In this document: positions 33,471-42,535 of the stretch, piece after piece
Position numbering within the stretch: position 1 is the first letter of the stretch
Layout of the letters: each line of letters starts with the position of its first letter
Source of the DNA: Sphingopyxis sp.
GTDB lineage: Bacteria; Pseudomonadota; Alphaproteobacteria; Sphingomonadales; Sphingomonadaceae
Direction: 5' to 3'
NCBI GenBank assembly: GCA_016793775.1
Contig: JAEULK010000022.1
Span: 1-64,000, forward strand
DNA: 64,000 bases
Notes under the pieces: model-generated
What the model was told of the DNA's origin: nothing
The model's input: only the letters and a program-made list of their open reading frames with translations
The model's database searches: none
Program-made: the position numbers and the translations under genes

Positions 33471-33863
33471 CTAGCGCGCGGAAATGCGGCGTGACAGGAT
33501 GATCCAGCTGGTCATCGCATAGTTCCAGATCAGCATCGAAGCCGTCGCGATCGGCGCCGCATAGAGCATCGGCACGCCGATTCGGTCGTGGATCAGGAAC
33601 AGCAACAAAAAGGCGATCGGCTGGTTCGCCAGCATCAGCAGCGCATAACGACCGAAGGCGGACCAGTAGACGCCGCGCGCGACAGTCGCGCGCGACTGGA
33701 GGATGAAACCCAGTGGGGTCAGCAGCGCGAAGCTGATTGCCACCGAGATTCCGAACCACATGCCGGCCTGGTCGAGCAAGATGAACAGCGCATTGTTGAA
33801 CAGGAAGCAGAACAGGCTGACGCCAAGATAGCGAGGTCCGCGCCGCATCAGCCCGTTGATCAC
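33471..33863 (-). CDS. GtrA-family membrane protein
   Basis: 130 residues from GTG 33863, which overlaps the GT2 stop by four bases (GTGA). Four hydrophobic helices with RYLGVSLFCFLFNNALFILL and the closing RISAR. GtrA proteins are flippase-like carriers of polyprenyl-phosphate sugars in O-antigen modification and arabinogalactan pathways. With the GT2 upstream it forms the usual GtrB-GtrA pair: the GT2 charges the lipid and GtrA moves it across the inner membrane. Confidence 0.88.
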   Translation of the reverse strand: MINGLMRRGPRYLGVSLFCFLFNNALFILLDQAGMWFGISVAISFALLTPLGFILQSRATVARGVYWSAFGRYALLMLANQPIAFLLLFLIHDRIGVPMLYAAPIATASMLIWNYAMTSWIILSRRISAR

Positions 33864-35092
33864 AACAGGATGTCCTTTGGGGCCAGCGTTGCGCGGTGGC
33901 CATTGATGATCGCGAGCAGGAAGGCACCAAGGATCGTCTGCATCGCGACCACCGAGCCGGTCATTGCGAACACGGTAGGAAGCACGGTCGGCAGCGCAGT
34001 GAAACCAAGCTGCGACCAATAATAGAGAAGCGCGCCGACGCCGCCCGCCGAAAGCAGTAGCAGCACGCCGCCGGTTATGAGCATCGTTTCCAGCGTAAGA
34101 TAATCGCCATAGCGGCGCAGCACCGGGCGGAGCTGACGATAGCCCTGATTGACCCCGTGGAAATGCGTCGCCAGGGCCATAATTGCAGCGAGATGGCCGA
34201 GGCAGATGAGGAAGCCAGCGCCGATCGTCCAACTCGCGCCGAATACGGGCTCGCCGCCGATCACGCCCATGAGGCTGAACAGGGCAACCGCGAGGATCAG
34301 TGTGCCAACACCGACCGCGGCCATGGCAGGCACGCCGAACACCCAGGTCGGGGAGAGCATCAGCAGGTAACGCAGGTGCCGCCAGCCGTCGCGCCAGGGG
34401 CGAAGATGCGGGGCGCGGTCGCGCAGGTCGATCGACAGCGTTGCCGGAACCTGCACCACCTTCATCTTCCTGAGCGAGGCCTTGATCACCATTTCGCTGG
34501 CAAATTCCATGCCCTCGCCCGCGAGGCCGAGCGACAGAAACGCCTCCTTGCTGATCGCACGCAGACCGCAATGGGCGTCGTTGATGCCCGAACGGAAAAA
34601 GAGGTTCAGGATGCCGGTCAGCGCCGGATTGCCGATATAGCGGTTCTTCCACGGCATGGCGCCCGGGGCGATGCCGCCATCGAAGCGCGATCCCATACAC
34701 AGATCGTGGCCTTCGATCAGCTTGCCGATCATCGCGACGCCCTCGGTGAAATTATAGCTGCCATCGCAGTCGCCCATCAGCAGATATTGGCCATAGGCCG
34801 CTTGGCAGCCGCCGATCAGCGCCGCCCCATAGCCCCGGCGCGCGACGGGAACGACGCGGGCCCCCAGCGATTCGGCCAGCGCCTGGCTGCCGTCGGTCGA
34901 GCCATTGTCGGCGATAACGATTTCGCCCGCCAGGCCATATTTGTCAGCGATCTGGCGGAGAGCATCCTGCGCATTGGCGATGCAATGCGGCAGGCTGATC
35001 GTTTCGTTGAGGCACGGCATGACGATGGTGACGTCCAGCACCTGTGCCTGCGACCGATCGAAAGCCAGCATTTCGGCCCGCTGCTGATACAT
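33860..35092 (-). CDS. GT2-family polyprenyl-phosphate glycosyltransferase (GtrB/DPM-like)
   Basis: 410 residues from ATG 35092, which has a GGGGAAAA site; ATG 35107 is a longer alternative. Soluble GT2 domain with VTIVMPCLNETISLPHCIAN (about 22), IVIADNGSTDGSQALAESLG and the divalent-metal site LLMGDCDGSYNF. The C-terminal third has four or five hydrophobic helices. Together with GtrA it should make a lipid-linked hexose for modification of a surface glycan, possibly used by the GT-C-like protein at 30576. Confidence 0.88.
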   Translation of the reverse strand: MYQQRAEMLAFDRSQAQVLDVTIVMPCLNETISLPHCIANAQDALRQIADKYGLAGEIVIADNGSTDGSQALAESLGARVVPVARRGYGAALIGGCQAAYGQYLLMGDCDGSYNFTEGVAMIGKLIEGHDLCMGSRFDGGIAPGAMPWKNRYIGNPALTGILNLFFRSGINDAHCGLRAISKEAFLSLGLAGEGMEFASEMVIKASLRKMKVVQVPATLSIDLRDRAPHLRPWRDGWRHLRYLLMLSPTWVFGVPAMAAVGVGTLILAVALFSLMGVIGGEPVFGASWTIGAGFLICLGHLAAIMALATHFHGVNQGYRQLRPVLRRYGDYLTLETMLITGGVLLLLSAGGVGALLYYWSQLGFTALPTVLPTVFAMTGSVVAMQTILGAFLLAIINGHRATLAPKDILL

Positions 35093-35228
35093 GGATTTTC
35101 CCCACAATTCCTGTCTTTTTGGGGTCTAAGGGGATGTGGTTAACAAGTGGCTAATCGGCGAGCCATAGCGCTGGACTCATGTCATGTTTATGTTATGTTC
35201 TTTTTCGACTCCCCGAGGAGAGAGATAG

Positions 35229-35639
35229 ATGAGCGACGCCCCCACCCGCGCCACGGGCCAATGCCATTGCGGCGCAATCCGCTATTCGATGCCGACGGCG
35301 GTGGTCCATCATGCGCTGTGCAATTGCCAGGATTGCCGCCGCCACGCCGGCGCGCCGGTCGTCGGCTGGGCACTGGTCGGACAAGACGAGCTGGAAGTGA
35401 CCGGGACGCCGAAAATCTATGCGTCCTCCGAACATGGCCGCCGCCATTTCTGCGGCGATTGCGGCACCGGGCTCTTCTACACCAGCGAAGCGGTCTTCCC
35501 GGGCCAGATCGATGTCCAGTCGGCGACGCTCGACGACCCCGATTTGATCCCGGCGCAGGTGCAGATCCAGACCGCCGAACGCATCGGCTGGATGGAGACG
35601 CTGGGCGACCTGCCGGCGTTCGAGCGCTATCCGGGCTAG
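35229..35639 (+). CDS. GFA-family (CENP-V/GFA zinc domain) protein
   Basis: 136 residues. Zinc-binding cysteines are arranged as in glutathione-dependent formaldehyde-activating enzyme relatives: GQCHCGAIRYSM, LCNCQDCRRHAG and FCGDCGTGLFY. Several such genes per genome are normal in Sphingomonadaceae, and most have unknown substrates. Good GAGGAGAG site before the ATG. There is a 120-base gap from the divergent GT2 gene. Confidence 0.9.
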   Translation: MSDAPTRATGQCHCGAIRYSMPTAVVHHALCNCQDCRRHAGAPVVGWALVGQDELEVTGTPKIYASSEHGRRHFCGDCGTGLFYTSEAVFPGQIDVQSATLDDPDLIPAQVQIQTAERIGWMETLGDLPAFERYPG

Positions 35640-35683
35640 GGACCGCGTCAGGTATTGGGCGTTAGCGGTCGTTCCCCCACCTT

Positions 35684-35760
35684 GTCATTCCCGCGAAAGC
35701 GGGAACCCAGTGTGGGGTAAGCCGGCGCTCGCCCTGGGTACCCGCTTTCGCGGGGATGAC
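35684..35760. repeat. Paired palindromic repeat, class GTCATTCCCGCG
   Basis: GTCATTCCCGCGAAAGCGGG at 35684 and its inverted counterpart CCCGCTTTCGCGGGGATGAC ending at 35760, spacer containing CCAGTGTGGGG and CCCTGGGT. A second class of the same kind of dispersed element, in the gap before the serine hydrolase. Confidence 0.85.
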
Positions 35761-35795
35761 GAACATGGGTGTCCGCTCCCGCCCCAAACCCGCCA

Positions 35796-37193
35796 TCACC
35801 GCCCCTTGCCCCCATCCGCCGCGACGAGCGCGCGCACCAGCGCGGCGATGTCGAGGCGGACTTTGCTATCGTCATACCCCTGGCGCACGATCACCAGCCG
35901 ACGCGAGGGGATGACGACCATATATTGGCCGCGGTTGCCGAAGGCCCCGAAGGCATCGGCGGGGGTGCCGTCGGACTTGTCGAACAGCCAGAAGCCGGCG
36001 CCATAGCCGAATTCGCCGGCGGGTTGCGGCCCGCTGGGCGTGGTGACGAAGCGGCGCCAATTCTCGGGCAGCAGGCGCGTGCCCTGCCAGACGCCGTCGT
36101 CCTGATAAAGCAGGCCGAGCCGCGCCAGATCGCGCGCGGTGGTCGACACCTGGCTCGACAGGATGAAATCGCCGTCCTTGTCTTGCTCGGCGAAGGTGCG
36201 CGTCATGCCGATCCGGTCGAAGAAGGCCGCCGGATCGAGCGCGGGTCCGCGGCGGATCATGGCAGATTTGGCGTTGCGCGCGTCGAGCGCCTTTTGCTGC
36301 GCCGCCTTAAGCGACTGCACCGCGAGCAAGGTGTCATTGTTGGCGTAGCGATAGACGCGGCCCGGCGGATGGAGCAGCGGCCATTGCACCGTCCACTGGC
36401 GCACCGAGGCGCCGCCCATATAGATGGCGTCGCTGCGATTGCCCGCCGTGTCGCTGGTCAGCCCGCTCGCCATGCGCATCAACTGCTCGGTGGTGATCGC
36501 GGCGCGCGGGTCGCCCGGCGTCTGCCAGTCGGCGATCATCGCGGGTTTGGTCACATCGATCGCGCCGTTCAGCACGCCATGACCGATCAGCGTCGCCGCT
36601 ATCGACTTGGCGACCGAGAAGGTGCGCTGCGCGGTGTGGAGGTCGTGCCCCGGCTGATACCATTCGACCGCGATCCGGCCATTCTTGACGATCAGCAGCG
36701 AGCTGGTGCGCCCGCCGAAGCGGAGGAGATCGCTCGTCGCCAATTCCAACGGCGTCGCATTGCGCGGCCTCGGCCCCAGCGCGTCGCGGTCGCCGAGCGG
36801 CCAGGGCTGGTCGTCGAGGTTCGGCCGACCGGGACGATAGTCGCTGCGCTCGCGCGGCGCCGCACCGATCGGCAGCGTCACGCAGCCTTCGCGGTCGTCC
36901 CATTCGGCGATGCGCGGCGGCATGTCGTCGCGGTAGCGCACGCTGACCCGCTTCGCCTTCTCGTCGATGTCGGCCTTTTGCGCCCGCACATCGGCCTCGA
37001 TCTCGGGATAGATATTGGTCAGCTCGTCGCGCTCGATGTCGGCGAGCGACTTGCCCGCGCCGTTCCACAGTGCCGAACAGGTCGCGCCGGCCCGATAACC
37101 CGCGGCCCAGGCGCGATTGACCTCGGCATCGGGGTCGGCGGCATGCGCCGGCAGCGCGGCGAGGGCCAGGACGGGGGCGAGCCAGCGCAGCAT
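35796..37193 (-). CDS. Exported serine hydrolase (beta-lactamase/class C-related family)
   Basis: 465 residues from ATG 37193, one base after the upstream gene's stop. Signal peptide MLRWLAPVLALAALPAHA. The catalytic Ser-x-x-Lys is FSVAKSIAATLIG (about residue 237), the Tyr-x-Asn is RYANND (about 323), and the C-terminal FGNRGQYMVVIP stands for the third element. This group includes esterases, D-amino peptidases and penicillin-binding-like hydrolases, and a true beta-lactamase is only one possibility. Residues before about 130 are family-specific and unassigned. Confidence 0.88.
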   Translation of the reverse strand: MLRWLAPVLALAALPAHAADPDAEVNRAWAAGYRAGATCSALWNGAGKSLADIERDELTNIYPEIEADVRAQKADIDEKAKRVSVRYRDDMPPRIAEWDDREGCVTLPIGAAPRERSDYRPGRPNLDDQPWPLGDRDALGPRPRNATPLELATSDLLRFGGRTSSLLIVKNGRIAVEWYQPGHDLHTAQRTFSVAKSIAATLIGHGVLNGAIDVTKPAMIADWQTPGDPRAAITTEQLMRMASGLTSDTAGNRSDAIYMGGASVRQWTVQWPLLHPPGRVYRYANNDTLLAVQSLKAAQQKALDARNAKSAMIRRGPALDPAAFFDRIGMTRTFAEQDKDGDFILSSQVSTTARDLARLGLLYQDDGVWQGTRLLPENWRRFVTTPSGPQPAGEFGYGAGFWLFDKSDGTPADAFGAFGNRGQYMVVIPSRRLVIVRQGYDDSKVRLDIAALVRALVAADGGKGR

Positions 37194-37194
37194 C

Positions 37195-37548
37195 TCAGGG
37201 CCGCTCGCCAAAGGCCCGGCGTTGCCGCTTTTTGGCACGGTCCCACCATGCGCGGCGCAGCACGTTCGCGACGCGTTCGGGATCGTCCGAGCCGAAGCGG
37301 ACGAGCAGCGCGTGCCAGCCTTCATAATGCGGGGTCTGCCAAAACGTGTCGGGGTCGGTTTCAAGCAGGATTTCCTTCTCGTCGGGTTTGCACATCAACG
37401 CGAAGCTGCCCGCCTCACGCCCCGGTGCGACGAGCGCCTTGCCGTTGAGCTTTGGACAGGGCGTACCATAGAAAGGCAGCATCTCGACAGCGGGGAGCGC
37501 GCGGGCGAAAGCCACGACATCGGCCCAGTTGTCGAACTTCGGTGTCAT
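37195..37548 (-). CDS. MmcQ/YjbR-family DNA-binding-like protein
   Basis: 117 residues from ATG 37548. Pattern LPAVEMLPFYGTPCPKLNGK, then FALMCKPDEKEILLETDP and HYEGWHALLVRF is the MmcQ/YjbR fold (CyaY-like). The role is unknown; the family was named from the mitomycin cluster and has double-stranded DNA-binding-like shape. It is close-packed with the serine hydrolase (one-base gap) and a small exported protein upstream. Confidence 0.85.
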   Translation of the reverse strand: MTPKFDNWADVVAFARALPAVEMLPFYGTPCPKLNGKALVAPGREAGSFALMCKPDEKEILLETDPDTFWQTPHYEGWHALLVRFGSDDPERVANVLRRAWWDRAKKRQRRAFGERP

Positions 37549-37555
37549 GTCGGCT

Positions 37556-37825
37556 CTACGCGCCCGGACCGTCGCGCGGTGCGAGCGAGAGTTTTTGCCA
37601 CAACAAGGTGCCCCCGCGTTCGGGCACCTCGATCCGCCCGCTCGCCTCGAACCCGCAGCGGCCGCCGAAATCATAGAGGCAGGTTTCGGCAATTTTGGCG
37701 ATCCGGTCAGGTGCAAGCGCAATCTTCTTCGCGACATCGGTGCGCGAACATTCGCTTTCGATGCTGCCGCTGGAGCAGGATATGACGGGGGTCGCGAGTG
37801 CGGCGAGCGCGAGGGTCAAAGACAT
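37556..37825 (-). CDS. Small exported Cys-containing protein
   Basis: 89 residues from ATG 37825. Signal peptide or lipobox-like N-terminus LALAALATPVISCSSG, so it could be a lipoprotein with Cys17. Three or four further Cys residues (SECSRT, TCLYDFGGRCGF) may form disulfides. No family recognised. Eight bases from the MmcQ-like gene, so probably in the same transcript. Confidence 0.6.
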   Translation of the reverse strand: MSLTLALAALATPVISCSSGSIESECSRTDVAKKIALAPDRIAKIAETCLYDFGGRCGFEASGRIEVPERGGTLLWQKLSLAPRDGPGA

Positions 37826-37937
37826 GGTTGGTTCCCGGACGTGGAGCGACCCAATGGGGCATGGCTAGGGCGACGCCGCCGAAGAGGCAAGGGGAAGGCT
37901 GGCAAGCTTGGCGGCAACACGCGAGGTTTTGGGAATC

Positions 37938-38040
37938 GTCATCCTGAACTTGTTTCAGGATCCATGGCCTGCTGTTTCCTTTGGCGCCGTCCCAAATTCG
38001 AGTTCCGGCCATGGATGCTGAAACGAGTTCAGCAAAACGA
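37938..38040. repeat. Dispersed repeat, class CATCCTGAACTTG
   Basis: GTCATCCTGAACTTGTTTCA at 37938 followed by GGATCCATGG, with a degenerate inverted copy CCATGGATGCTGAAACGAGT at about 38009-38028. The arm contains the palindrome CTGAAC...GTTTCAG. It is the third visible class, in the gap before rarA, whose only other content is about 100 unremarkable bases. Confidence 0.7.
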
Positions 38041-38074
38041 GAATGCAAGGCGAGTCTCCACCCCTGCGCGGCCC

Positions 38075-39391
38075 TCACTCCCGCGCTTTCCGCTGCTCGT
38101 CCCACCACGCCAGCCGTTCCGCGATGCGCTTTTCGAAACCGCGGTCGGTCGGTCGGTAATAGGCTTGCGGCCCCATCTCCTCGGGCCAATAATCGGCGCC
38201 CGAAAAGCCGCCCTCGGCATCATGGTCATATTCATAACCCGCCCCATAGCCGAGTTCTTTCATCAGCTTCGTGGGAGCGTTGAGGATGTTCGCAGGCGGC
38301 GCGAGGCTGCCGGTGTCGCGCGCCGAAGCGAAGGCTGCCTTTTGCGCGGCATAGGCGGCGTTCGATTTGGGCGCGGTGGCGAGATAGAGGCACGCCTGCA
38401 CGATCGCGAGTTCGCCCTCGGGCGAGCCGAGGAACTGATAGGCATCCTTCGCGGCGAGGCATTGCACCAGCGCCTGCGGATCGGCGAGGCCGACATCCTC
38501 GCTGGCAAAGCGCACGAGGCGGCGCAGCACATAAAGCGGCTCCTCGCCCGCGACGAGCATGCGCGCCATATAATAGAGCGCCGCCTGCGGATCCGACCCG
38601 CGCAGCGCCTTGTGCAGCGCCGAGATCAGATTGTAATGGCCGTCGCGGTCCTTGTCATAGACCGGCATGCGGCGGTGCAGCAGCAGCGCGAGCGCCGCGG
38701 GGTCGAGCGGTTCGGCGATGCCCGCCGCGAACAAGGTCTCGACCTGGTTGAGCAGGAACCGCCCGTCGCCGTCGGCGCTGGCGGTCAGCGCCTCGCGCGC
38801 CGCGTCGGTCAGCGGCAGCGGCTTGCCGACCTCTTCCTCGGCGCGGGTCAGCAAGGTCGCCATCGCCGCCTGGTCGAGCCGATGCAGCACCAACACCTGC
38901 GCGCGGCTGAGAAGCGCGGCGTTCAGGGCAAAGCTGGGGTTCTCGGTCGTCGCGCCGACCAGCACCACAGTGCCGCGCTCGACATAGGGCAGGAAGCCGT
39001 CCTGCTGCGCGCGATTGAAGCGATGGATCTCATCGACGAAGAGCAGGGTGCGCTTGCCCGCCCCCGCCATCTTCTCGGCATCGGCAAAGACCTTCTTGAG
39101 ATCGGCCACGCCGGAGAATACCGCCGACAGTGGCGCGAAGCGCATGCCCACCGCCTCGGCAAGCAACCGCGCGATCGTCGTCTTGCCGGTACCCGGCGGG
39201 CCCCAGAGGATGATCGACGACAGGCTGTGCGCCGCGACCATCCGCCCGATCGCGCCCTCGGGTCCGGTCAGATGCTCCTGTCCGACGACCTCGGACAATG
39301 TCTTCGGGCGCAAGCGTTCGGCGAGCGGCGCGCCGGCCGCCGGAGCGCCATCAGGCGCGGGGTCGTCGCCGCCGAACAGGTCGCCGGCCAC
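38075..39391 (-). CDS. rarA: Replication-associated recombination protein A (RarA/MgsA AAA+ ATPase)
   Basis: 438 residues from GTG 39391. AAA+ clamp-loader-like ATPase that acts at stalled replication forks. RPKTLSEVVGQEHL starts the domain, Walker A is WGPPGTGKTTIA (about residues 63-74), Walker B is TLLFVDEIHRFN, and the sensor ATTENPSFALN follows. The C-terminal tetramerisation part contains DPQAALYYMARMLVAGE. Three bases after the end of the upstream GT4 gene in the same direction, so these unrelated functions share a transcript. Confidence 0.96.
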   Translation of the reverse strand: MAGDLFGGDDPAPDGAPAAGAPLAERLRPKTLSEVVGQEHLTGPEGAIGRMVAAHSLSSIILWGPPGTGKTTIARLLAEAVGMRFAPLSAVFSGVADLKKVFADAEKMAGAGKRTLLFVDEIHRFNRAQQDGFLPYVERGTVVLVGATTENPSFALNAALLSRAQVLVLHRLDQAAMATLLTRAEEEVGKPLPLTDAAREALTASADGDGRFLLNQVETLFAAGIAEPLDPAALALLLHRRMPVYDKDRDGHYNLISALHKALRGSDPQAALYYMARMLVAGEEPLYVLRRLVRFASEDVGLADPQALVQCLAAKDAYQFLGSPEGELAIVQACLYLATAPKSNAAYAAQKAAFASARDTGSLAPPANILNAPTKLMKELGYGAGYEYDHDAEGGFSGADYWPEEMGPQAYYRPTDRGFEKRIAERLAWWDEQRKARE

Positions 39392-39394
39392 GTC

Positions 39395-40549
39395 CTATCC
39401 CCGCCGCTGCTTTTGCCGGATCAGCCGGATATAGGTGTCGGCGACCGCCTGATTGATCGCGTCCCACTCATAATTGTGACTCTCGGCCAGCGCCGCGGCG
39501 CCATGCGATCCGCGCAGCATATCGTCCTGGCAATAGCGTTGCAGATGGTCGGCAAAGCCGGTGATCGATCCCGGCGAAACCAGATAGCCGGTGACCCGGT
39601 CCTTGACGATGCTCGCACTGCCCGTCGCCCGCGCCGCTACCACGGGCAGGCCGCAGGCCATCGCCTCCAGCGTGACGTTGCCGAAGGTTTCGGTCACCGA
39701 GGGGTTGAAAAAGACGTCGCACGAGGCGAGCGCCCGCGCGAGGTCTTTGCCGCCCTGGAAACCGACGAACTTGGCATCGGGCAGGCGCGATTCGAACCAG
39801 TCGCCCGCCGGCCCCTCGCCGATAACGACCACCTGATGCTCGACCCTGCGCCGCTGCAGCTGGTCGATCGCGTCGGCGAACACGTCGAGTCCCTTTTCCA
39901 TCACCAGCCGTCCCAGGAAGGCGATGACGGGCACATCGTCGGCGATGCCCCATCCCTGCCGCCAGGCCATGTCGCGGCGCTCGGGATTGAACACGTCGCG
40001 CTCGACGCCGCGAGTCCAGATGCCGATGTCGTAATTCATCCGCTGTTCGCGCAGCACCTGCGCGAAGCTTTCGGACGGCGCGATCAGCGCATCGCATTTG
40101 CGATAGAGCTTGCGTAGCCACGCCTCCATCAACGGTTCGATGAAAGAGAGGTTGTAATAGCGGAAATAGGTTTCGAAGCGCGTGTGCACCGAACAGGCGA
40201 CGGGCAGGCGGCGGCGGCGCGCCCAGGCCGCAGCCTGACGGCAGACGCGGTCGGGGCTGGAGATATGCATGACATTCGGCGCGAAGGCGGTCAAATCCTC
40301 GCGCACCCGGCTCGAGAAATGGAACGGGATGCGATATTCCGACCGGCCCGGGATCGGGAAAGAGGGGACGCTGATCAGATCGCCCGTTGGCTCGAAATCG
40401 GGATTGGAGACCGTCGGCGAATAGACGCGCACCGCCGCGCCCTTGCTCAGCAGATAGCCGACGAGCCGGTTGAGCGCCTTGTTCGCCCCGTCGACGGTCA
40501 TATTATAATTGCCGCTGAACAGCGCGATACGAAGATCGGAAACATCCAT
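39395..40549 (-). CDS. GT4-family glycosyltransferase, possible mannosyltransferase
   Basis: 384 residues. The start SDLRIALFSGNYNMTVDGAN with the VDG loop and SVHTRFETYFRYY and the C-terminal block PSVTETFGNVTLEAMACGLP (EX7E pair) belong to the MgtA-like GT4 subgroup that uses GDP-mannose or similar donors to build mannosyl glycolipids. Donor choice is inferred from the subgroup pattern only. It is 44 bases upstream of the glycine-zipper gene's stop on the same strand. Confidence 0.88.
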   Translation of the reverse strand: MDVSDLRIALFSGNYNMTVDGANKALNRLVGYLLSKGAAVRVYSPTVSNPDFEPTGDLISVPSFPIPGRSEYRIPFHFSSRVREDLTAFAPNVMHISSPDRVCRQAAAWARRRRLPVACSVHTRFETYFRYYNLSFIEPLMEAWLRKLYRKCDALIAPSESFAQVLREQRMNYDIGIWTRGVERDVFNPERRDMAWRQGWGIADDVPVIAFLGRLVMEKGLDVFADAIDQLQRRRVEHQVVVIGEGPAGDWFESRLPDAKFVGFQGGKDLARALASCDVFFNPSVTETFGNVTLEAMACGLPVVAARATGSASIVKDRVTGYLVSPGSITGFADHLQRYCQDDMLRGSHGAAALAESHNYEWDAINQAVADTYIRLIRQKQRRG

Positions 40550-40592
40550 CCCGCCCCGCTAATCGCCTCGGCAGGCAAAGGCAACGGCGCCG

Positions 40593-41633
40593 TCAGGCCA
40601 TGATGCTGTACGGCTCGCCCGCTTTTTTGCGGCACATTCGCTTGGACACACGCGTTTCCTCGCCCTCGACGATCGCGATGTCGGTGATCGCCAGGCACTT
40701 GCTGCCATTGGGTTCGGTGTTGAGCGCGGTGATCGTCGACGATCCCGAAACGCCTTCGCGCGTCGGGCTTTTCCATTCGGCGGTGGCGCCGACCGCTTCC
40801 TTTTGGGTGACGGCGATCGTCGCCTCGGCGGCGACCTTCTGCTCCTTTTCGTCGAGCTGGCAGGCGATTTCGCCGACCAGCACCGCGCCGAACAGCCCCG
40901 AGATCGCGGTGCCGACGCCGTCGAGTCCCGCCGCGCTGCCCGCCACGCTGCCGATCAGGCCGCCGATGGCGCCGCCGCGCTTGCGCGCCTTCTTGCACGT
41001 CTTCTTGCCGCCATCGGCATCGGCCTGCTTGCGCTTGTCGTCCTTTTTCCCCTTGCCCGAACTGTCGCCGACAACCGCCTGTTCGGTAACGGGCGCTGGC
41101 ACCGCGGAGGCCGGAACCGGATAGCCGTTGCAGCCGGTGTTGAAGCAGAAACGGTCGGCCAGATAGGCGCGATCGGTCTGATATCGCGCCTCGATGCCGC
41201 GATAGGCGGCGAGGTTCTCGCCCTCCGGATCCGACGCCGCATGTTCGGCCATGATGCGCTGGTAGAAATCGGCCTGGGTCTCCGCCGAATAGCGCATCTG
41301 GCCGCCGACCTTCTCCGAATAGAGCGCCGACAGCCGGTTCTGATAGGCGATCATCGCCTCGCGATAGGGCAGCATCTTCTGGGCATAATAAGTATCGATC
41401 GCCACGGTGCAGCGGTTGATCGCCGTCGCCTTGTCGAACGGCGCCGCGATCTTTTGATAGGCTTCGCGGCAATCGGGATAGCTCGCCGTGTCGAGCTGCG
41501 GACGCGCCGGGAACGCGGGCAGCGGCGGCTTGGCGGCGGTGCTGCCCTGCCATGCCAACGCAAACCCACTGCTAGCCAGCAGCAAAGCGCCGGTGCCCGC
41601 AAAAGTCGAAAATCGCCGCCAGGCGCCCCGCAT
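40593..41633 (-). CDS. Exported protein with glycine-zipper segment
   Basis: 346 residues from ATG 41633 (GGGGGGT site upstream; a longer start at 41705 has no support). Signal peptide ending at about residue 30 (LLASSGFALAWQ). The mid-part is helical (YQKIAAPFDKATAINRCTV). Residues about 217-250 carry a glycine zipper GGAIGGLIGSVAGSAAG preceded by a Lys/Arg-rich strip. The C-terminal domain (TAEWKSPTREGVSGSSTITA, Cys near KCLAIT and MCRKKAG) resembles the surface-antigen type that follows glycine zippers in proteobacterial outer-membrane proteins. Function unknown. Confidence 0.65.
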   Translation of the reverse strand: MRGAWRRFSTFAGTGALLLASSGFALAWQGSTAAKPPLPAFPARPQLDTASYPDCREAYQKIAAPFDKATAINRCTVAIDTYYAQKMLPYREAMIAYQNRLSALYSEKVGGQMRYSAETQADFYQRIMAEHAASDPEGENLAAYRGIEARYQTDRAYLADRFCFNTGCNGYPVPASAVPAPVTEQAVVGDSSGKGKKDDKRKQADADGGKKTCKKARKRGGAIGGLIGSVAGSAAGLDGVGTAISGLFGAVLVGEIACQLDEKEQKVAAEATIAVTQKEAVGATAEWKSPTREGVSGSSTITALNTEPNGSKCLAITDIAIVEGEETRVSKRMCRKKAGEPYSIMA

Positions 41634-41805
41634 GTCCGATACCCCCCGTTCCTGAGCTACGCCCGAATGGACCGCATCGCAAGCTCGGCCAATGACGCCG
41701 GTCACAGACCGTGGGTACGAAGGGCACCATGTTGTTTTGGCACGACCGATCGCCTAGCATCGCCCGATCGGCGGGCGGGGGGCCGGCCATATATGGGGAT
41801 GGCGC

Positions 41806-42525
41806 ATGCGCCGCTGGATCAAATCGATCACCGTCACCGCGGCAATACTCGCGTGCACCGCCGCGACGCCGCCGGGCATGGACCCCGACAACCCGACCTG
41901 CCCCGCCAGCCCCAATTGGTCCGATTACAAGAAGATGGTGCTGACCCCGTTCAAGCGCAGCGGCGAAACGGTGCTGCTCGCCGAGGGGCGCGTCGACAGC
42001 GAGCTTCCGGCGCGGCTCGAAAAAATGCTCACCGACAATCCGGCGATCAGCGAGATCTGGATACGCTCGCCCGGCGGCGATGCGCGGGCGGGCAATGCGG
42101 CGGGGCTGCTGATCCGCAAGTTCGGCAAGGAACGGCAGATGGTGACGCGCATCCCGTCGGGCTGGACCTGTTTCAGCGCGTGCAATTTCGTCTTCATGGG
42201 CGGCCGCGCGCGGACGATCGATCCCGGCGGCCATTTCATGGTGCATATGTTCACGATGACCGGCGACAAGAGCGTCATCCAGTCGAGCGTCGAACTCGGC
42301 ACCGAATCGACTACCGAGCTGATCAGCGACGTCGAGCGCGAGGCGGCGCTGATGGCGACCGAGGACAATGACCTGCTGATCCGCCTCGACGTTTCGCGCG
42401 ACCTGTTGTCGGACATCATGTACCGCCAGCAAGCCGTCGCGACCGCTGCCGACAAATCGACCCGCCGCTGCCTGACGATCGAAGAGGCGCTGCGCTACAA
42501 TGTCGTGAATGTGAAGCCCGACTAG
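41806..42525 (+). CDS. Exported ClpP-superfamily protease-like protein
   Basis: 239 residues from ATG 41806. N-terminal signal or lipobox-like ITVTAAILACTAA (Cys17), then a ClpP/crotonase-fold domain: IWIRSPGGDARAGNAAGLLI, the candidate nucleophile in TCFSACNFVFMGG (Ser about residue 123) and the His in GGHFMVHMF (about 146). Family members are periplasmic proteins of the ClpP superfamily with unproven activity. It is divergent from the glycine-zipper gene and converges with corC, whose stop is 11 bases away. Confidence 0.75.
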   Translation: MRRWIKSITVTAAILACTAATPPGMDPDNPTCPASPNWSDYKKMVLTPFKRSGETVLLAEGRVDSELPARLEKMLTDNPAISEIWIRSPGGDARAGNAAGLLIRKFGKERQMVTRIPSGWTCFSACNFVFMGGRARTIDPGGHFMVHMFTMTGDKSVIQSSVELGTESTTELISDVEREAALMATEDNDLLIRLDVSRDLLSDIMYRQQAVATAADKSTRRCLTIEEALRYNVVNVKPD

Positions 42526-42535
42526 AACTCGGACC

